DNA of 64,000 bases from JAZKBN01 sp040388605 (GTDB lineage Bacteria > Bacteroidota > Bacteroidia > Cytophagales > Flexibacteraceae): positions 1 through 64,000 of the forward strand of contig JAZKBN010000016.1 of the NCBI GenBank assembly GCA_040388605.1, given 5' to 3'. A model generated the notes under the pieces. The model was not told where the DNA came from. It did not search any database and worked only from the letters and a program-made list of their open reading frames with translations. This document shows, piece by piece, positions 16,088 through 24,482 of the stretch; position 1 is the stretch's first letter; each line of letters starts with the position of its first letter. The position numbers and the translations under genes are program-made.

Positions 16088-17437
16088 CTAAGCGGGTTGG
16101 CTTAATAAAGTTTCCAGTTGATGCTCATCAACGGTTTCTTCCAGCCAGGTTGCTTTCTCTTTCAGGTAATTGTATATTTTTTCCTCGAAGGCATTGTTAA
16201 TTACGCGACGCCTTTCATTTTCCTTCATGTTGGCCAATTGCTGGTGGGCTAACTGGTGCAATTCATGATGATCAGGAAGCTCACGACCTGCCTGGTTGAA
16301 ATAGTGCTCTATTCGCTCCATCAGGTAATGCTCAATATCTTTATCAGTCAGGTCTAAAGAACCCTCTTTGGCAACCGCGCCCTGAATAATTTCCCATTTA
16401 ATGGCTTTCAGGTATTGGTCGAAATTGCTGATAATTTCAGCATGCTGCTTAGGCTCGTTAATTGAAAGCAACCAACGCTTTACAAACGCCTCAGGTAATG
16501 AAACCGGGGTGTTTGCAATAAGGGTATCACGAAGCTGTATATTCTTCAGGGCTTCTGTTTGCTCTTCAGATTCAGCTTCAAGGGTTTCTTTAACGGCTAT
16601 TTTGAAAGCTTCTTCACTTTCAATAGGGAAAGGCCATGCAGGTAAAGCGGCATGGAAGAAAGCTTCGTTTAGCTCAGCGGGCTCGGTGCGTGTAATGCTG
16701 GTGATGTTCAGGGTGTAAGTGCCCTTAGCTTCTTTCTCAGCGCTTTCAGCGCGGCTTATGCCGGCTACAATTTTGCGGTCGCTTTCTTTAAAGCTGTCTT
16801 CAATATTGAAAGTTACAGATTCGCCGGCCTTTTTGCCGATGAATTGTGCCAGATGCTCAGCTACAACCTTATCAAGGTTAAAGCCTGTGTATTTGGTTTC
16901 TGTTTCACCTTCAGGTGCAATTTGGCCGAAAATAAGATCGCCGGCTGCGGTTTCTTCAGGGGCGTTGTATTTGCCCATGCTCTTGCGCTTTTGATCTATA
17001 AATTTCTCAACGGCATCATCGCTGTAAGAAACTTTGTATTCTTTCAGGGGTTCAGCAGCAAAATCGCCAAGGTTCACATCGCTGTGGGTACCCAGTTCAA
17101 AGCTGAATTTGAAATCTTTCTGAAAACCGAGGTCAATGTTTTCTTCGCCTTCAAGGGGAAGCTGTACAGGACGGCCAACTGTGTTGGGCACGTTTTCGCT
17201 GATGTACTTGCCGGTCTCGCGACCTATAACTTCATCTATGGTTTCGGCCTTCAGGCTTTTGCCATACATTTTTTCTATAATCTGAACAGGCACTTTGCCG
17301 GGACGAAAGCCTTTAAGCTGTGCTTTTGCGGCAGTATCCCTTACTTTTTTGGCCAAATCGCGTTTGTAATCTTCTTCACTCAGCGAAATGGTGAGAACGG
17401 CCGTCAGGTCGTCCTTTTTGTCCAATGTTATTTCCAA
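16088..17437 (-). CDS. tig: Trigger factor, ribosome-associated chaperone (TTG start)
   Basis: 449 residues if translation starts at the TTG at 17437 (reads MEITLDKKDDLTAVLTISL). The frame stays open further upstream, but only through the tRNA-Leu gene, which cannot be coding; no ATG or GTG gives the conserved N-terminus. The ribosome-binding signature is GFRPGKVP, followed by the PPIase-like domain and the C-terminal helical arm domain. Trigger factor binds near the ribosomal exit tunnel and holds nascent chains. The length matches Bacteroidota family members. No clear Shine-Dalgarno sequence is seen, common in this phylum. tRNA-Leu lies 81 bp upstream. Confidence 0.93.
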   Translation of the reverse strand: MEITLDKKDDLTAVLTISLSEEDYKRDLAKKVRDTAAKAQLKGFRPGKVPVQIIEKMYGKSLKAETIDEVIGRETGKYISENVPNTVGRPVQLPLEGEENIDLGFQKDFKFSFELGTHSDVNLGDFAAEPLKEYKVSYSDDAVEKFIDQKRKSMGKYNAPEETAAGDLIFGQIAPEGETETKYTGFNLDKVVAEHLAQFIGKKAGESVTFNIEDSFKESDRKIVAGISRAESAEKEAKGTYTLNITSITRTEPAELNEAFFHAALPAWPFPIESEEAFKIAVKETLEAESEEQTEALKNIQLRDTLIANTPVSLPEAFVKRWLLSINEPKQHAEIISNFDQYLKAIKWEIIQGAVAKEGSLDLTDKDIEHYLMERIEHYFNQAGRELPDHHELHQLAHQQLANMKENERRRVINNAFEEKIYNYLKEKATWLEETVDEHQLETLLSQPA

Positions 17438-17480
17438 AGCAGCTTGGGGAGGTTTGGTATATGAATCAGTATATTTAAAT

Positions 17481-17512
17481 AAGCCTCCGAAGCAGGACGC
17501 TCCGGAGGCTCG
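17481..17512 (-). terminator. Hairpin between tRNA-Leu and tig
   Basis: AGCCTCCG on the minus strand (17510-17503) pairs with CGGAGGCT (17489-17482), followed by TATTTAAATATA. It probably ends the tRNA transcript or attenuates read-through into tig. Confidence 0.55.
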
Positions 17513-17518
17513 TAATAG

Positions 17519-17600
17519 TGCGGATGGAGGGACTTGAACCCACACACCGTAAGGCGCCAGATCCTAAGTCTGGTGCGTCTGCCAATTTCGCCACATCCGC
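17519..17600 (-). tRNA. tRNA-Leu (anticodon UAG)
   Basis: Minus-strand cloverleaf. The acceptor is GCGGATG (17600-17594) with CATCCGC (17526-17520) plus discriminator A. The anticodon stem CCAGA/TCTGG closes the loop CTTAGGA, so the anticodon is TAG (17566-17564). The variable arm is long, as in class II tRNAs, and the T loop is GGTTCAAGTCC. CCA is not encoded. Confidence 0.95.
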
Positions 17601-17612
17601 TAAAAGGGAGCG

Positions 17613-17644
17613 CAAAGGTAACTCTAAACCTTTTAACTTTCAAA
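17613..17644 (-). promoter_or_regulatory. Promoter of tRNA-Leu
   Basis: On the minus strand TTTG (17644-17641), 20 nt, then TACCTTTG (17620-17613), an exact TAnnTTTG match. It ends 12 nt before the mature tRNA. Confidence 0.7.
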
Positions 17645-17833
17645 GTATTCGGTCAAAAATAATGCAGAAAATTTTTATTTCAGCCTAATTGCAGAAGATT
17701 CAATTTATAAGTCATTGTTTTTTAGCTAGTTAGTTATTTTGGCAATAACACAGTAATGCCACCGAAATTGTGCACAAAGTAATTCCATTGCCGTATTTGA
17801 GGCGGCTTTCCGCAGGTTTCTTATAGAGTAGGG

Positions 17834-19756
17834 TTAATTTTCCTTTAAAGCCCTTTGTTGCTCTGCATAAGCTTTTAGTTCTTCCAGTTCCTGCCTGAAG
17901 CCTCCGCTTAAAATAGGGAAACGGCACCAGCTGCGCGGGTCAACATTGAAATCGTCGAGATGGAAAGATGGTGCATAGCGTTCCCGCTTCCATTGGGTTT
18001 GTGCCCAAAGCCTGAAAAATTTGCTGATATAAGCTTCAAGCTGAATATTCGTACCCATACCTTCCTGCCCCGAAAGCTCACGGAATACCTGCAATGGGGA
18101 GCGCCTGAACAGTATAGCTTCACGTTCAATGCGTACCATTATGTCATAAGGCATCAGGTCTGCTTCATCTGTCTGTGCATCCTTGCCTGCTGCTGTTGGC
18201 CTAAGCTCTGCGGTCGGGGCCTGGGCATTTACCCGGGCCAGCCCTGTGTAACCCAGTTCTTTCTCTGCCCAGCGCAGCCATTGGCGGACAAAAGCCTTAT
18301 CGACTCCGGCAATAGGTGCAAGGCTCCCGGATGTATCACCATCCATGGTGGCATAGCCTGTATCTGCCTCGCTTCGGTTAGATGTTGTAATTAATAAGGC
18401 ATTATTCAGGTTAGCCAGCATCCAGATAAGCGGGGAGCGGCTGCGGGCCTGTATGTTTTGCAGGGCAATATCATCGGTATGCCAGCTAAGCTTGCGGCCA
18501 ATTGCCGTTTCTATTGTTTTTTGCGCATGCTCAATAGGGGCATCCACATTCCAGGAGTAAAAAGTGGCTCCTATAGATTCTGCCAGGGTTTTGGCGGCAT
18601 TGAACGTTACATCAGATGAATTAACAGTGCCCTGGTAAGCGCAGGTAAGCAATTTACCTACAAGAGCCATGTTCTTTTCAGGCTCATTAGACTGATTAAA
18701 TCCATCGGCAGAAATGCCGGCCATGTTCAGCTTTTCAATAAATGCCCCGAAACCAAGCTCCTTTACTCCCCTGCGAACCATTTCGGCCACAAGTACTGCA
18801 CATAATGCAGAATCGGCCCCGCCGCTGAGCGAGAGCACAAAACCACGGCTGCGGCTTTTTCTCAGGTAATCAAACATACCCAGGGAAGCTGCTTTTATAA
18901 ACTCGTTATTTTTATCGAGCTCATCAAAATCAAGGTTTGGTAATGCGCCCACCGGGGGATCTGTCAGGTTCAGCTCAGCAAAAACCAAATCGACATTCAG
19001 GAAGCTGAGCTTGTTGTTACGCTGAATGAGCTCGCCGTTTTCTGCAATCAGTATTTCCCCGTCATAAATAGTGCGGCCGCTTTCGTTACCCAGCAGGTTC
19101 ACATATATATAGCTGCATCGGAACTCAAGGCTGCCCAGCAAGACCAAATCTGCCCGGGTTGCCGTTTTCCCCATGCTGAAATGGCTGGCATTATTTACCA
19201 TTATCAGGTGAGCCCCGCGCAGGTGATGCTGAACGCCCGGCCGGTTTTCGCCCTGCCATGCGTCTTCGCAAACCTCAATGCCAATTTTAATGCCGCCTGC
19301 TTCATAAATAATGTCGCCGAAAGGGTAGGCTTCGCCATCTATCCAAATTTCAGTTTCCAGGTTTTTAGGCCAGGGGCTGAACCAGCGCTTTTCATAATGT
19401 ACACCATCGTTGGCAAGAAACTGCTTGGCAGTTATGCCCAATAACCTGCGATCAGATATTACAGCAACACAATTCAGGTTCTGCCCCTTAAATAATACCG
19501 GCAAGCCAAGGCTGACAGTGATATTTTCCGTAAGCGGAACAACTTTTAAAAGCTGTTGCTCGGCTTTCTCATAAAGCCAGGTGCTTAAAAACAAGTCGTC
19601 GCAGTTATAGCCGCAAATGCAAAGCTCAGGCAGGGCAAGGAACTCTGCCTGTTGGGCCCGGGCCTGCCGTAAAGCCTCTGCTATATTGGCAAGGTTGCCT
19701 TCCCAATCGAGCGGGGTTTGGTTGAGGGCAGCGCCGGCAACTTTAATTTTCTTCAT
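17834..19756 (-). CDS. nadE: Glutamine-dependent NAD+ synthetase
   Basis: 640 residues in two domains. Residues 1-~280 form a nitrilase-type glutaminase with Glu44 (LPELCICGYNCDD), Lys111 (TAKQFLANDGVHYEKRWF) and Cys163 (GIEVCEDAW). The C-terminal ATP-pyrophosphatase domain has the P-loop LSLSGGADSALCAV near residue 310 and TTSNRSEADTGYATMDGD. The enzyme amidates deamido-NAD+ to NAD+ using ammonia channelled from glutamine, the last step of NAD synthesis. The long form matches glutamine-dependent enzymes. It is divergent from tatD, with a 116-bp shared upstream region. Confidence 0.95.
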   Translation of the reverse strand: MKKIKVAGAALNQTPLDWEGNLANIAEALRQARAQQAEFLALPELCICGYNCDDLFLSTWLYEKAEQQLLKVVPLTENITVSLGLPVLFKGQNLNCVAVISDRRLLGITAKQFLANDGVHYEKRWFSPWPKNLETEIWIDGEAYPFGDIIYEAGGIKIGIEVCEDAWQGENRPGVQHHLRGAHLIMVNNASHFSMGKTATRADLVLLGSLEFRCSYIYVNLLGNESGRTIYDGEILIAENGELIQRNNKLSFLNVDLVFAELNLTDPPVGALPNLDFDELDKNNEFIKAASLGMFDYLRKSRSRGFVLSLSGGADSALCAVLVAEMVRRGVKELGFGAFIEKLNMAGISADGFNQSNEPEKNMALVGKLLTCAYQGTVNSSDVTFNAAKTLAESIGATFYSWNVDAPIEHAQKTIETAIGRKLSWHTDDIALQNIQARSRSPLIWMLANLNNALLITTSNRSEADTGYATMDGDTSGSLAPIAGVDKAFVRQWLRWAEKELGYTGLARVNAQAPTAELRPTAAGKDAQTDEADLMPYDIMVRIEREAILFRRSPLQVFRELSGQEGMGTNIQLEAYISKFFRLWAQTQWKRERYAPSFHLDDFNVDPRSWCRFPILSGGFRQELEELKAYAEQQRALKEN

Positions 19757-19859
19757 TGTTGTGTATTAATCAGCTTGTTAAAGCCGGAAAACAGCTTTGG
19801 CATGTAAAAATCAGGATGAATTAAGCATGCTTAAGACCTGCAAACTACATAATCTGTTT

Positions 19860-19867
19860 TACATTTG
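19860..19867 (+). promoter_or_regulatory. -7 element TACATTTG close to the tatD start
   Basis: Exact TAnnTTTG match ending 5 nt before the ATG at 19873. If used, transcription would start at or next to the first codon, giving a leaderless mRNA. No clear TTTG lies upstream. Confidence 0.4.
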
Positions 19868-19872
19868 CGTGT

Positions 19873-20667
19873 ATGCAAGCGCCGCAAAATAATATAGCCT
19901 TTACCGATTCACATGCCCATATCTATGCCAAAAACTTTATTCCTGACCTGACCGATGTTATGGAAGCATGCAGGCAGGCAGGCGTAAACAAAATATGGAT
20001 GCCGAATATAGATCATACATCCATAGATGCCATGATGGAAGTTGAGCAAAAGTACCCGGGCATTTGCATTCCGATGATGGGTTTACACCCCTGCTACGTT
20101 CAAAAAGGATTTGAAAAAGAGCTCTATTTAGTTGAATCATGGCTTGATAAGCGTTCTTTTTCTGCCATTGGCGAATGCGGCATAGACTTGTATTGGGATA
20201 AAACAACCCTTGAAATTCAGCAGGAGGCCCTTAAAATTCAAATCCAATTGGCTCGTAAACATAATCTGCCCCTGATTATACACAGCCGCAATGCCTTTAA
20301 AGAAGCCGCCGACCTGATTGAAGAATACGGCGAAGGCGAAGTAACAGGTATATTTCATTGCTTTTCAGATACAGCGGCTGAAGCTAAACGTGCCGTTGAG
20401 CTAGGCTTCCTGCTGGGCATAGGCGGCGTTGTAACCTACAAAAACGGCGGGCTTGATAAAGTACTGCCCGAAGTAGGTCTCGATAAGCTTGTATTGGAAA
20501 CCGATTGCCCATACCTTGCTCCGGTACCCCACAGGGGCAAGCGAAACGAACCGGCATATATTCCTCTTATTGCGGCTAAAACTGCGGAAATATTAGGTGT
20601 AGAAATAGCGGAATTGGCTAGGGTTACAACAGCAAATGCCGAAGCTCTTTTTAAGCCGGTTGCATAA
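19873..20667 (+). CDS. TatD-family metal-dependent deoxyribonuclease/hydrolase
   Basis: 264 residues, TIM-barrel metallohydrolase. All the family metal-binding motifs are visible: DSHAHIY (first HxH), GLHPCYV, IGECGIDLYWDKT (bridging Glu), IIHSRNA (His), FHCFSDT (His) and LETDCPYLAP (Asp). TatD enzymes act as 3'-5' exonucleases or phosphodiesterases in DNA repair and turnover. The length is normal. It is followed 118 bp later by the asparaginase gene on the same strand. Assigning tatD itself rather than the paralogues ycfH/yjjV is not possible from sequence alone. Confidence 0.92.
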   Translation: MQAPQNNIAFTDSHAHIYAKNFIPDLTDVMEACRQAGVNKIWMPNIDHTSIDAMMEVEQKYPGICIPMMGLHPCYVQKGFEKELYLVESWLDKRSFSAIGECGIDLYWDKTTLEIQQEALKIQIQLARKHNLPLIIHSRNAFKEAADLIEEYGEGEVTGIFHCFSDTAAEAKRAVELGFLLGIGGVVTYKNGGLDKVLPEVGLDKLVLETDCPYLAPVPHRGKRNEPAYIPLIAAKTAEILGVEIAELARVTTANAEALFKPVA

Positions 20668-20785
20668 AATTTGTATAAATATTAAAATTCAGGCTTTCCC
20701 GCCTTCTTATCTTTTTTAAATTGCGGACAGGAACAGGCCATGAACACCGCGCCCACCCAACATCGCCCTGCGCGGGTTCCCTTGC

Positions 20786-21877
20786 ATGAAAAGACTTTAC
20801 TACAAGCAAATCCATTACAAAACCGTAGATATCAACACGGCTGCCCCCAAGCAGGCGAGCTCATCCATACTGGTAATTTATACAGGCGGAACATTGGGCA
20901 TGGTGTACGACGAGGAAGGAAAGAGCCTTGTGCCCTTTGACTTCGAACAGATAATTGACCGTATTCCCGAGCTTACCGGTTTCGGATTCAGGCTTACTGT
21001 TATCAGCTTTAACCAATTGATAGACAGCGCCAATGTGAACCCTGCGCACTGGGTTGCACTGGCCACCTTAATTGAAGAAAACTACAATGCTTATAACGGT
21101 TTCGTAATCATACACGGTACCGATACCATGGCCTACAGCGCTTCGGCGCTCAGCTTCCTGCTCGAAGACCTTAACAAGCCTGTTATATTCACAGGTGCAC
21201 AATTGCCTATAGGCGCAGTGCGTACCGATGCCCGCGAAAACCTGATTACAGCCCTGGAAATGGCAGCTGCACGCCGAGACGGGAGGCCTGTTGTAACTGA
21301 AGTCTGCATACTGTTTAACAACCAGCTTTTACGCGGCAACCGCGCCAAAAAGGTCGAAAGCGCGCAGTTTGGTGCATTTGAAAGCCGCAACTACCCTCCC
21401 CTGGCAGATTGCGGCATAAAAATTATTTACAACACCATGGTCATAAAGCCCTACCAGCCTTTCAGCAACCTGAAAGTGTATAAAAAGATGGATACCCGGG
21501 TGGCCATTCTTAAACTTTACCCCGGCATAGGCCGCGAGGTTATAGACGCCATTCTGAACCTACCCAGTCTGAAAGGCGTGGTGCTTGAAACCTATGGCAG
21601 CGGCAACGCACCTACCGAAACATGGTTCCTCGATTCGCTCAGGAGCGCCATTGATAAGGGCATACTAATTTACAACGTATCTCAGTGCAACGGAGGTACG
21701 GTTACACAAGGCCGCTACGAAACCAGCCGAACACTCCTTAACCTGGGCGTGCTTAGCGGCGGCGATATAACCACAGAAGCCGCCGTAACCAAGCTCATGT
21801 TCCTGCTGGCTCACCAGGACCAGATGGGCGATGTGCCCCGCAACCTCACCAAAGCTATTCGCGGTGAAATGAGCTAA
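20786..21877 (+). CDS. ansA: Type I (cytosolic) L-asparaginase
   Basis: 363 residues without a signal peptide, as expected for the cytoplasmic type I enzyme. The two threonine motifs of the active site are present: VIYTGGTLGMVYDE (nucleophilic Thr region) and VIIHGTDTMAYSASALSF. The EARTDARENLI-like segment (AVRTDARENLI) and the C-terminal allosteric domain (VVLETYGSGNAP, NVSQCNGGTV) also fit. It hydrolyses asparagine to aspartate and ammonia. The N-terminal ~25 residues before SSSILVIYTGG are longer than in E. coli AnsA, but no better start is seen. Confidence 0.93.
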   Translation: MKRLYYKQIHYKTVDINTAAPKQASSSILVIYTGGTLGMVYDEEGKSLVPFDFEQIIDRIPELTGFGFRLTVISFNQLIDSANVNPAHWVALATLIEENYNAYNGFVIIHGTDTMAYSASALSFLLEDLNKPVIFTGAQLPIGAVRTDARENLITALEMAAARRDGRPVVTEVCILFNNQLLRGNRAKKVESAQFGAFESRNYPPLADCGIKIIYNTMVIKPYQPFSNLKVYKKMDTRVAILKLYPGIGREVIDAILNLPSLKGVVLETYGSGNAPTETWFLDSLRSAIDKGILIYNVSQCNGGTVTQGRYETSRTLLNLGVLSGGDITTEAAVTKLMFLLAHQDQMGDVPRNLTKAIRGEMS

Positions 21878-22066
21878 GGCTTAACCTGCCTATGTGCTTA
21901 CAGTACAGGCATGGTTGTATATTAATTTAATTTAAGAAAATGCCTCCTGCTTCTCTATGCAGGCCGAATAATTGCATTCTGTTTTAAAACAGTCCTGTAA
22001 CTTCAAATCGGGGCTTATTAAAACTTAACAATAAAATAGTTATACAACAATAAACCAACATGTACC

Positions 22067-22486
22067 ATGAATAAAATTACACCTGGTATCCGGTTCCTTT
22101 TCGGACTCATTTTCCTTGCATTTGGTGCAATGGGCCTGTTTAACCTGATGCCCCCGCCTAAACCCGGCGACATTCCCGAAGCTGCCATGGCTTTCTCTAA
22201 AGCAATGGCAGATACCGGCTATATGCTTGTACTTGTTAAGCTCACCGAAACCCTTTGCGGCCTGCTGCTGCTCCTGAATATGTGGGTACCGCTTGTATTG
22301 GTTATTTTGTTCCCGGTTACCCTGAACATATTGCTGTTTCACTCATTTTTGGCTCCGCAAGGTTTACCAATGGCAATAGTGCTTATAGGCCTGCATATAT
22401 ACCTTGCCTTCGTGCATCGTCGTGACTATAGGGCGCTGTTTGTTATGCGCGATAACCATGAAACAAAACAATCAATGGCAGTTTAA
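22067..22486 (+). CDS. DoxX-like four-helix membrane protein
   Basis: 139 residues with four hydrophobic segments (about 7-27, 50-70, 72-92 and 98-116) and the DoxX-like pattern: a helix ending LMPPPKPGD, a central VKLTETLCGLLLLLNMWVPL and LFHSFLAP. The family is widespread and mostly of unknown role. Nothing in the neighbourhood indicates a function. It converges with the DUF4153 gene, and the two share a terminator hairpin. Confidence 0.75.
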   Translation: MNKITPGIRFLFGLIFLAFGAMGLFNLMPPPKPGDIPEAAMAFSKAMADTGYMLVLVKLTETLCGLLLLLNMWVPLVLVILFPVTLNILLFHSFLAPQGLPMAIVLIGLHIYLAFVHRRDYRALFVMRDNHETKQSMAV

Positions 22487-22516
22487 TTGCCGGGAGCCAC
22501 ATTAAGAAACTGATTT

Positions 22517-22549
22517 CACAGAAGAAGATCTTATAGGTCTTCTTCTGTG
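22517..22549. terminator. Bidirectional terminator overlapping the DUF4153 stop codon
   Basis: CACAGAAGAAGA (22517-22528) and TCTTCTTCTGTG (22538-22549) form a perfect 12-bp stem. The right arm encodes the last residues of the minus-strand protein, and its TAA stop (22531-22533) lies in the loop. U-tracts are weak on both sides. Confidence 0.55.
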
Positions 22550-24402
22550 CTTATAAACATATAGTAATCAACACCATCAAAATCAGGGGCTTTACCAAGT
22601 GTCTTTGAACCCCAAATTTTTTGAAACACAATTTTCCATTTAAGGCCAATTGAATTGCCCGAAAAGCTCATGTATGCGGCATCCATATCATCGTGCCTGT
22701 TTTCTTTAGCCTTGTTGTAAACTGCCATGTATAAGCTGTCGAGCTGAATAACTTTCTCACTTTGCCCGTTTTTCAGAATAATTCTTTCACTGCCGGCCAA
22801 AATATTAACGCTTTCAGGCAAATTAAATTCTTCAGAGCTTTCAGTTCGGCTTGAATTCAAATTGCAGATAATCATGTGTTGGTAGTCTATAGCAGATAAC
22901 ACTGCTTTATTATCCAGTTCCAGATATATCCTTTCCGTTACGCCTGCGTCCTCATCATCCGAAGAATAATTTACAGCTGTTTCAGATAACAACACCCTTT
23001 CAGTGGCTTTATTATAATTCCCATAATTATTATGATAAAGAGAATTTTGAGCCTCGGCCGAATCTTTTCTAACCAGATCAACTTTCAACAAGGAATCAAC
23101 ATCATGCTTCCAAAGCGCTTTGGTTTCGTGCAGTGCATTACGTTCCGAAAACCAAAATACAAGGTCGGAATTGCGATGTCTCAGCAGTTTGGCTTTTTCG
23201 AATGGTACATTACCCTTGTACTGCATAATCACTTTATTGGTTTCCTTAATGCTCTGCTCCAGCTGCGCATACTGACTCCTTATAGAAACAGATTCAAAAC
23301 CCCAGGGGCCAAACGTAATTACAAGCAGCAGGATAAGCAGCGATGCCGGTATAAACCTTATTTGTCTTGCAGAAGGCAAAATAAAGTAAACTATAATCAG
23401 GGTTATCCAAAGTGCAAGTGCCACAACCAAATAGCGTTCTTCGGTTACACCATAATCTGCAATTCGGCGGAAAATACCCAGGTACATCAGGCCGGTAAGC
23501 GGGAGCATGATTATAAAATACGATCGCCAAAAAATGCCTATCCATGTCATTTCCGGCTTTTTACGCAGTGGGTAAATAATGAGCAGGGCAAAAATTCCTT
23601 CTACAGCAAGGCTCAGGTACATCTTACCAACATAACCTTCAGGTAATTCCCATGCCATTATCAGCTTGCCGGAGTAAGCATAGAGTATTAGTATATAAAT
23701 AAAAACCAGGGGAATGAGAACAAAACGAGTAAAGTTCAATAGCCATTTCGGGTAATCGTCCACAATTTCAAGCTCCTTTATATCCTTAGGCACCCCATTC
23801 AGGAAAAACAAGGTTCCGAAAACGCCCAAAACAACAAACCAGATTTGACCATACAGCTCAGGCTTAAATTCAACTTTCAGCAGCAGGGTGCATGCTCCCA
23901 AGGCAATGCTTATTCCCCCGCCCAAGGCAATTACGTACAGCGCTTCCTCAATAAGCCTTATAAAAAGCCGCTCATTATAATACCAAAAGCCAACCTCATT
24001 GTAGCGGCTTATATATGGCGCAACCGCAACAAGCAGATGCGTTGCAACTATTATGCAGCCATAAATTAGCCAATCATTTTCTTTCTGATGAACCGGGAAT
24101 ATAAAGCAGCCGTAAAGCACTGTCAGAATCACAGCTGCCGCATGCCAAAGCATTTTGGATCCGGCCCTGTTATTTTCTGCAATAATTGTAAAAGCAGCTC
24201 CCAATGAAATAGCCTGTAACAGGCAAAACAATATATGCGATACCCTGTATTTGAATTCACCGCCCTCTTCAAAATACTCAAGAATCACACAGCCTGTTAT
24301 GGCAGCAGCAATACCTGCGGCAGATGCAACCGGGAATCTTTTAATGGTATTAACTGCCTGTTGCCAAACACCGTCGATTGATGAAAACCTGAATTTTGCC
24401 AT
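22531..24402 (-). CDS. DUF4153 domain-containing membrane protein
   Basis: 623 residues. About ten hydrophobic helices span residues 25-~385 (VASAAGIAAAITGCVILEYF, ALYVIALGGGISIALGACTLLL, IWFVVLGVFGTLFFLNGVP, FVLIPLVFIYILILYAYSG and others). A hydrophilic C-terminal third (~240 residues) is rich in charged residues. The arrangement matches DUF4153 proteins of Bacteroidota, inner-membrane proteins of unknown role. The C-terminal part has no recognisable catalytic motif. The gene is monocistronic; the upstream neighbour has its own terminator. Confidence 0.78.
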   Translation of the reverse strand: MAKFRFSSIDGVWQQAVNTIKRFPVASAAGIAAAITGCVILEYFEEGGEFKYRVSHILFCLLQAISLGAAFTIIAENNRAGSKMLWHAAAVILTVLYGCFIFPVHQKENDWLIYGCIIVATHLLVAVAPYISRYNEVGFWYYNERLFIRLIEEALYVIALGGGISIALGACTLLLKVEFKPELYGQIWFVVLGVFGTLFFLNGVPKDIKELEIVDDYPKWLLNFTRFVLIPLVFIYILILYAYSGKLIMAWELPEGYVGKMYLSLAVEGIFALLIIYPLRKKPEMTWIGIFWRSYFIIMLPLTGLMYLGIFRRIADYGVTEERYLVVALALWITLIIVYFILPSARQIRFIPASLLILLLVITFGPWGFESVSIRSQYAQLEQSIKETNKVIMQYKGNVPFEKAKLLRHRNSDLVFWFSERNALHETKALWKHDVDSLLKVDLVRKDSAEAQNSLYHNNYGNYNKATERVLLSETAVNYSSDDEDAGVTERIYLELDNKAVLSAIDYQHMIICNLNSSRTESSEEFNLPESVNILAGSERIILKNGQSEKVIQLDSLYMAVYNKAKENRHDDMDAAYMSFSGNSIGLKWKIVFQKIWGSKTLGKAPDFDGVDYYMFISTEEDL

Positions 24403-24445
24403 TCATTTTTCGGCCTTTGGCCTGATTAAAACCGGTATATAAAAA

Positions 24446-24461
24446 GGGGCCCAAAGGCCCC
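24446..24461 (-). terminator. Terminator of the large secreted-protein gene
   Basis: GGGGCC/GGCCCC stem (24446-24451 with 24456-24461). On the minus strand it is followed by TTTTTATAT, about 20 nt after the stop of the 24483 gene. Confidence 0.8.
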
Positions 24462-24482
24462 GGTAATTTCAAATATTTATAA

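Noticed and set aside
17438..17545. Upstream extension of trigger factor to an ATG at 17545
   Set aside because: The extension runs through the 3' part of tRNA-Leu and the adjacent hairpin, and adds residues unlike any trigger factor.
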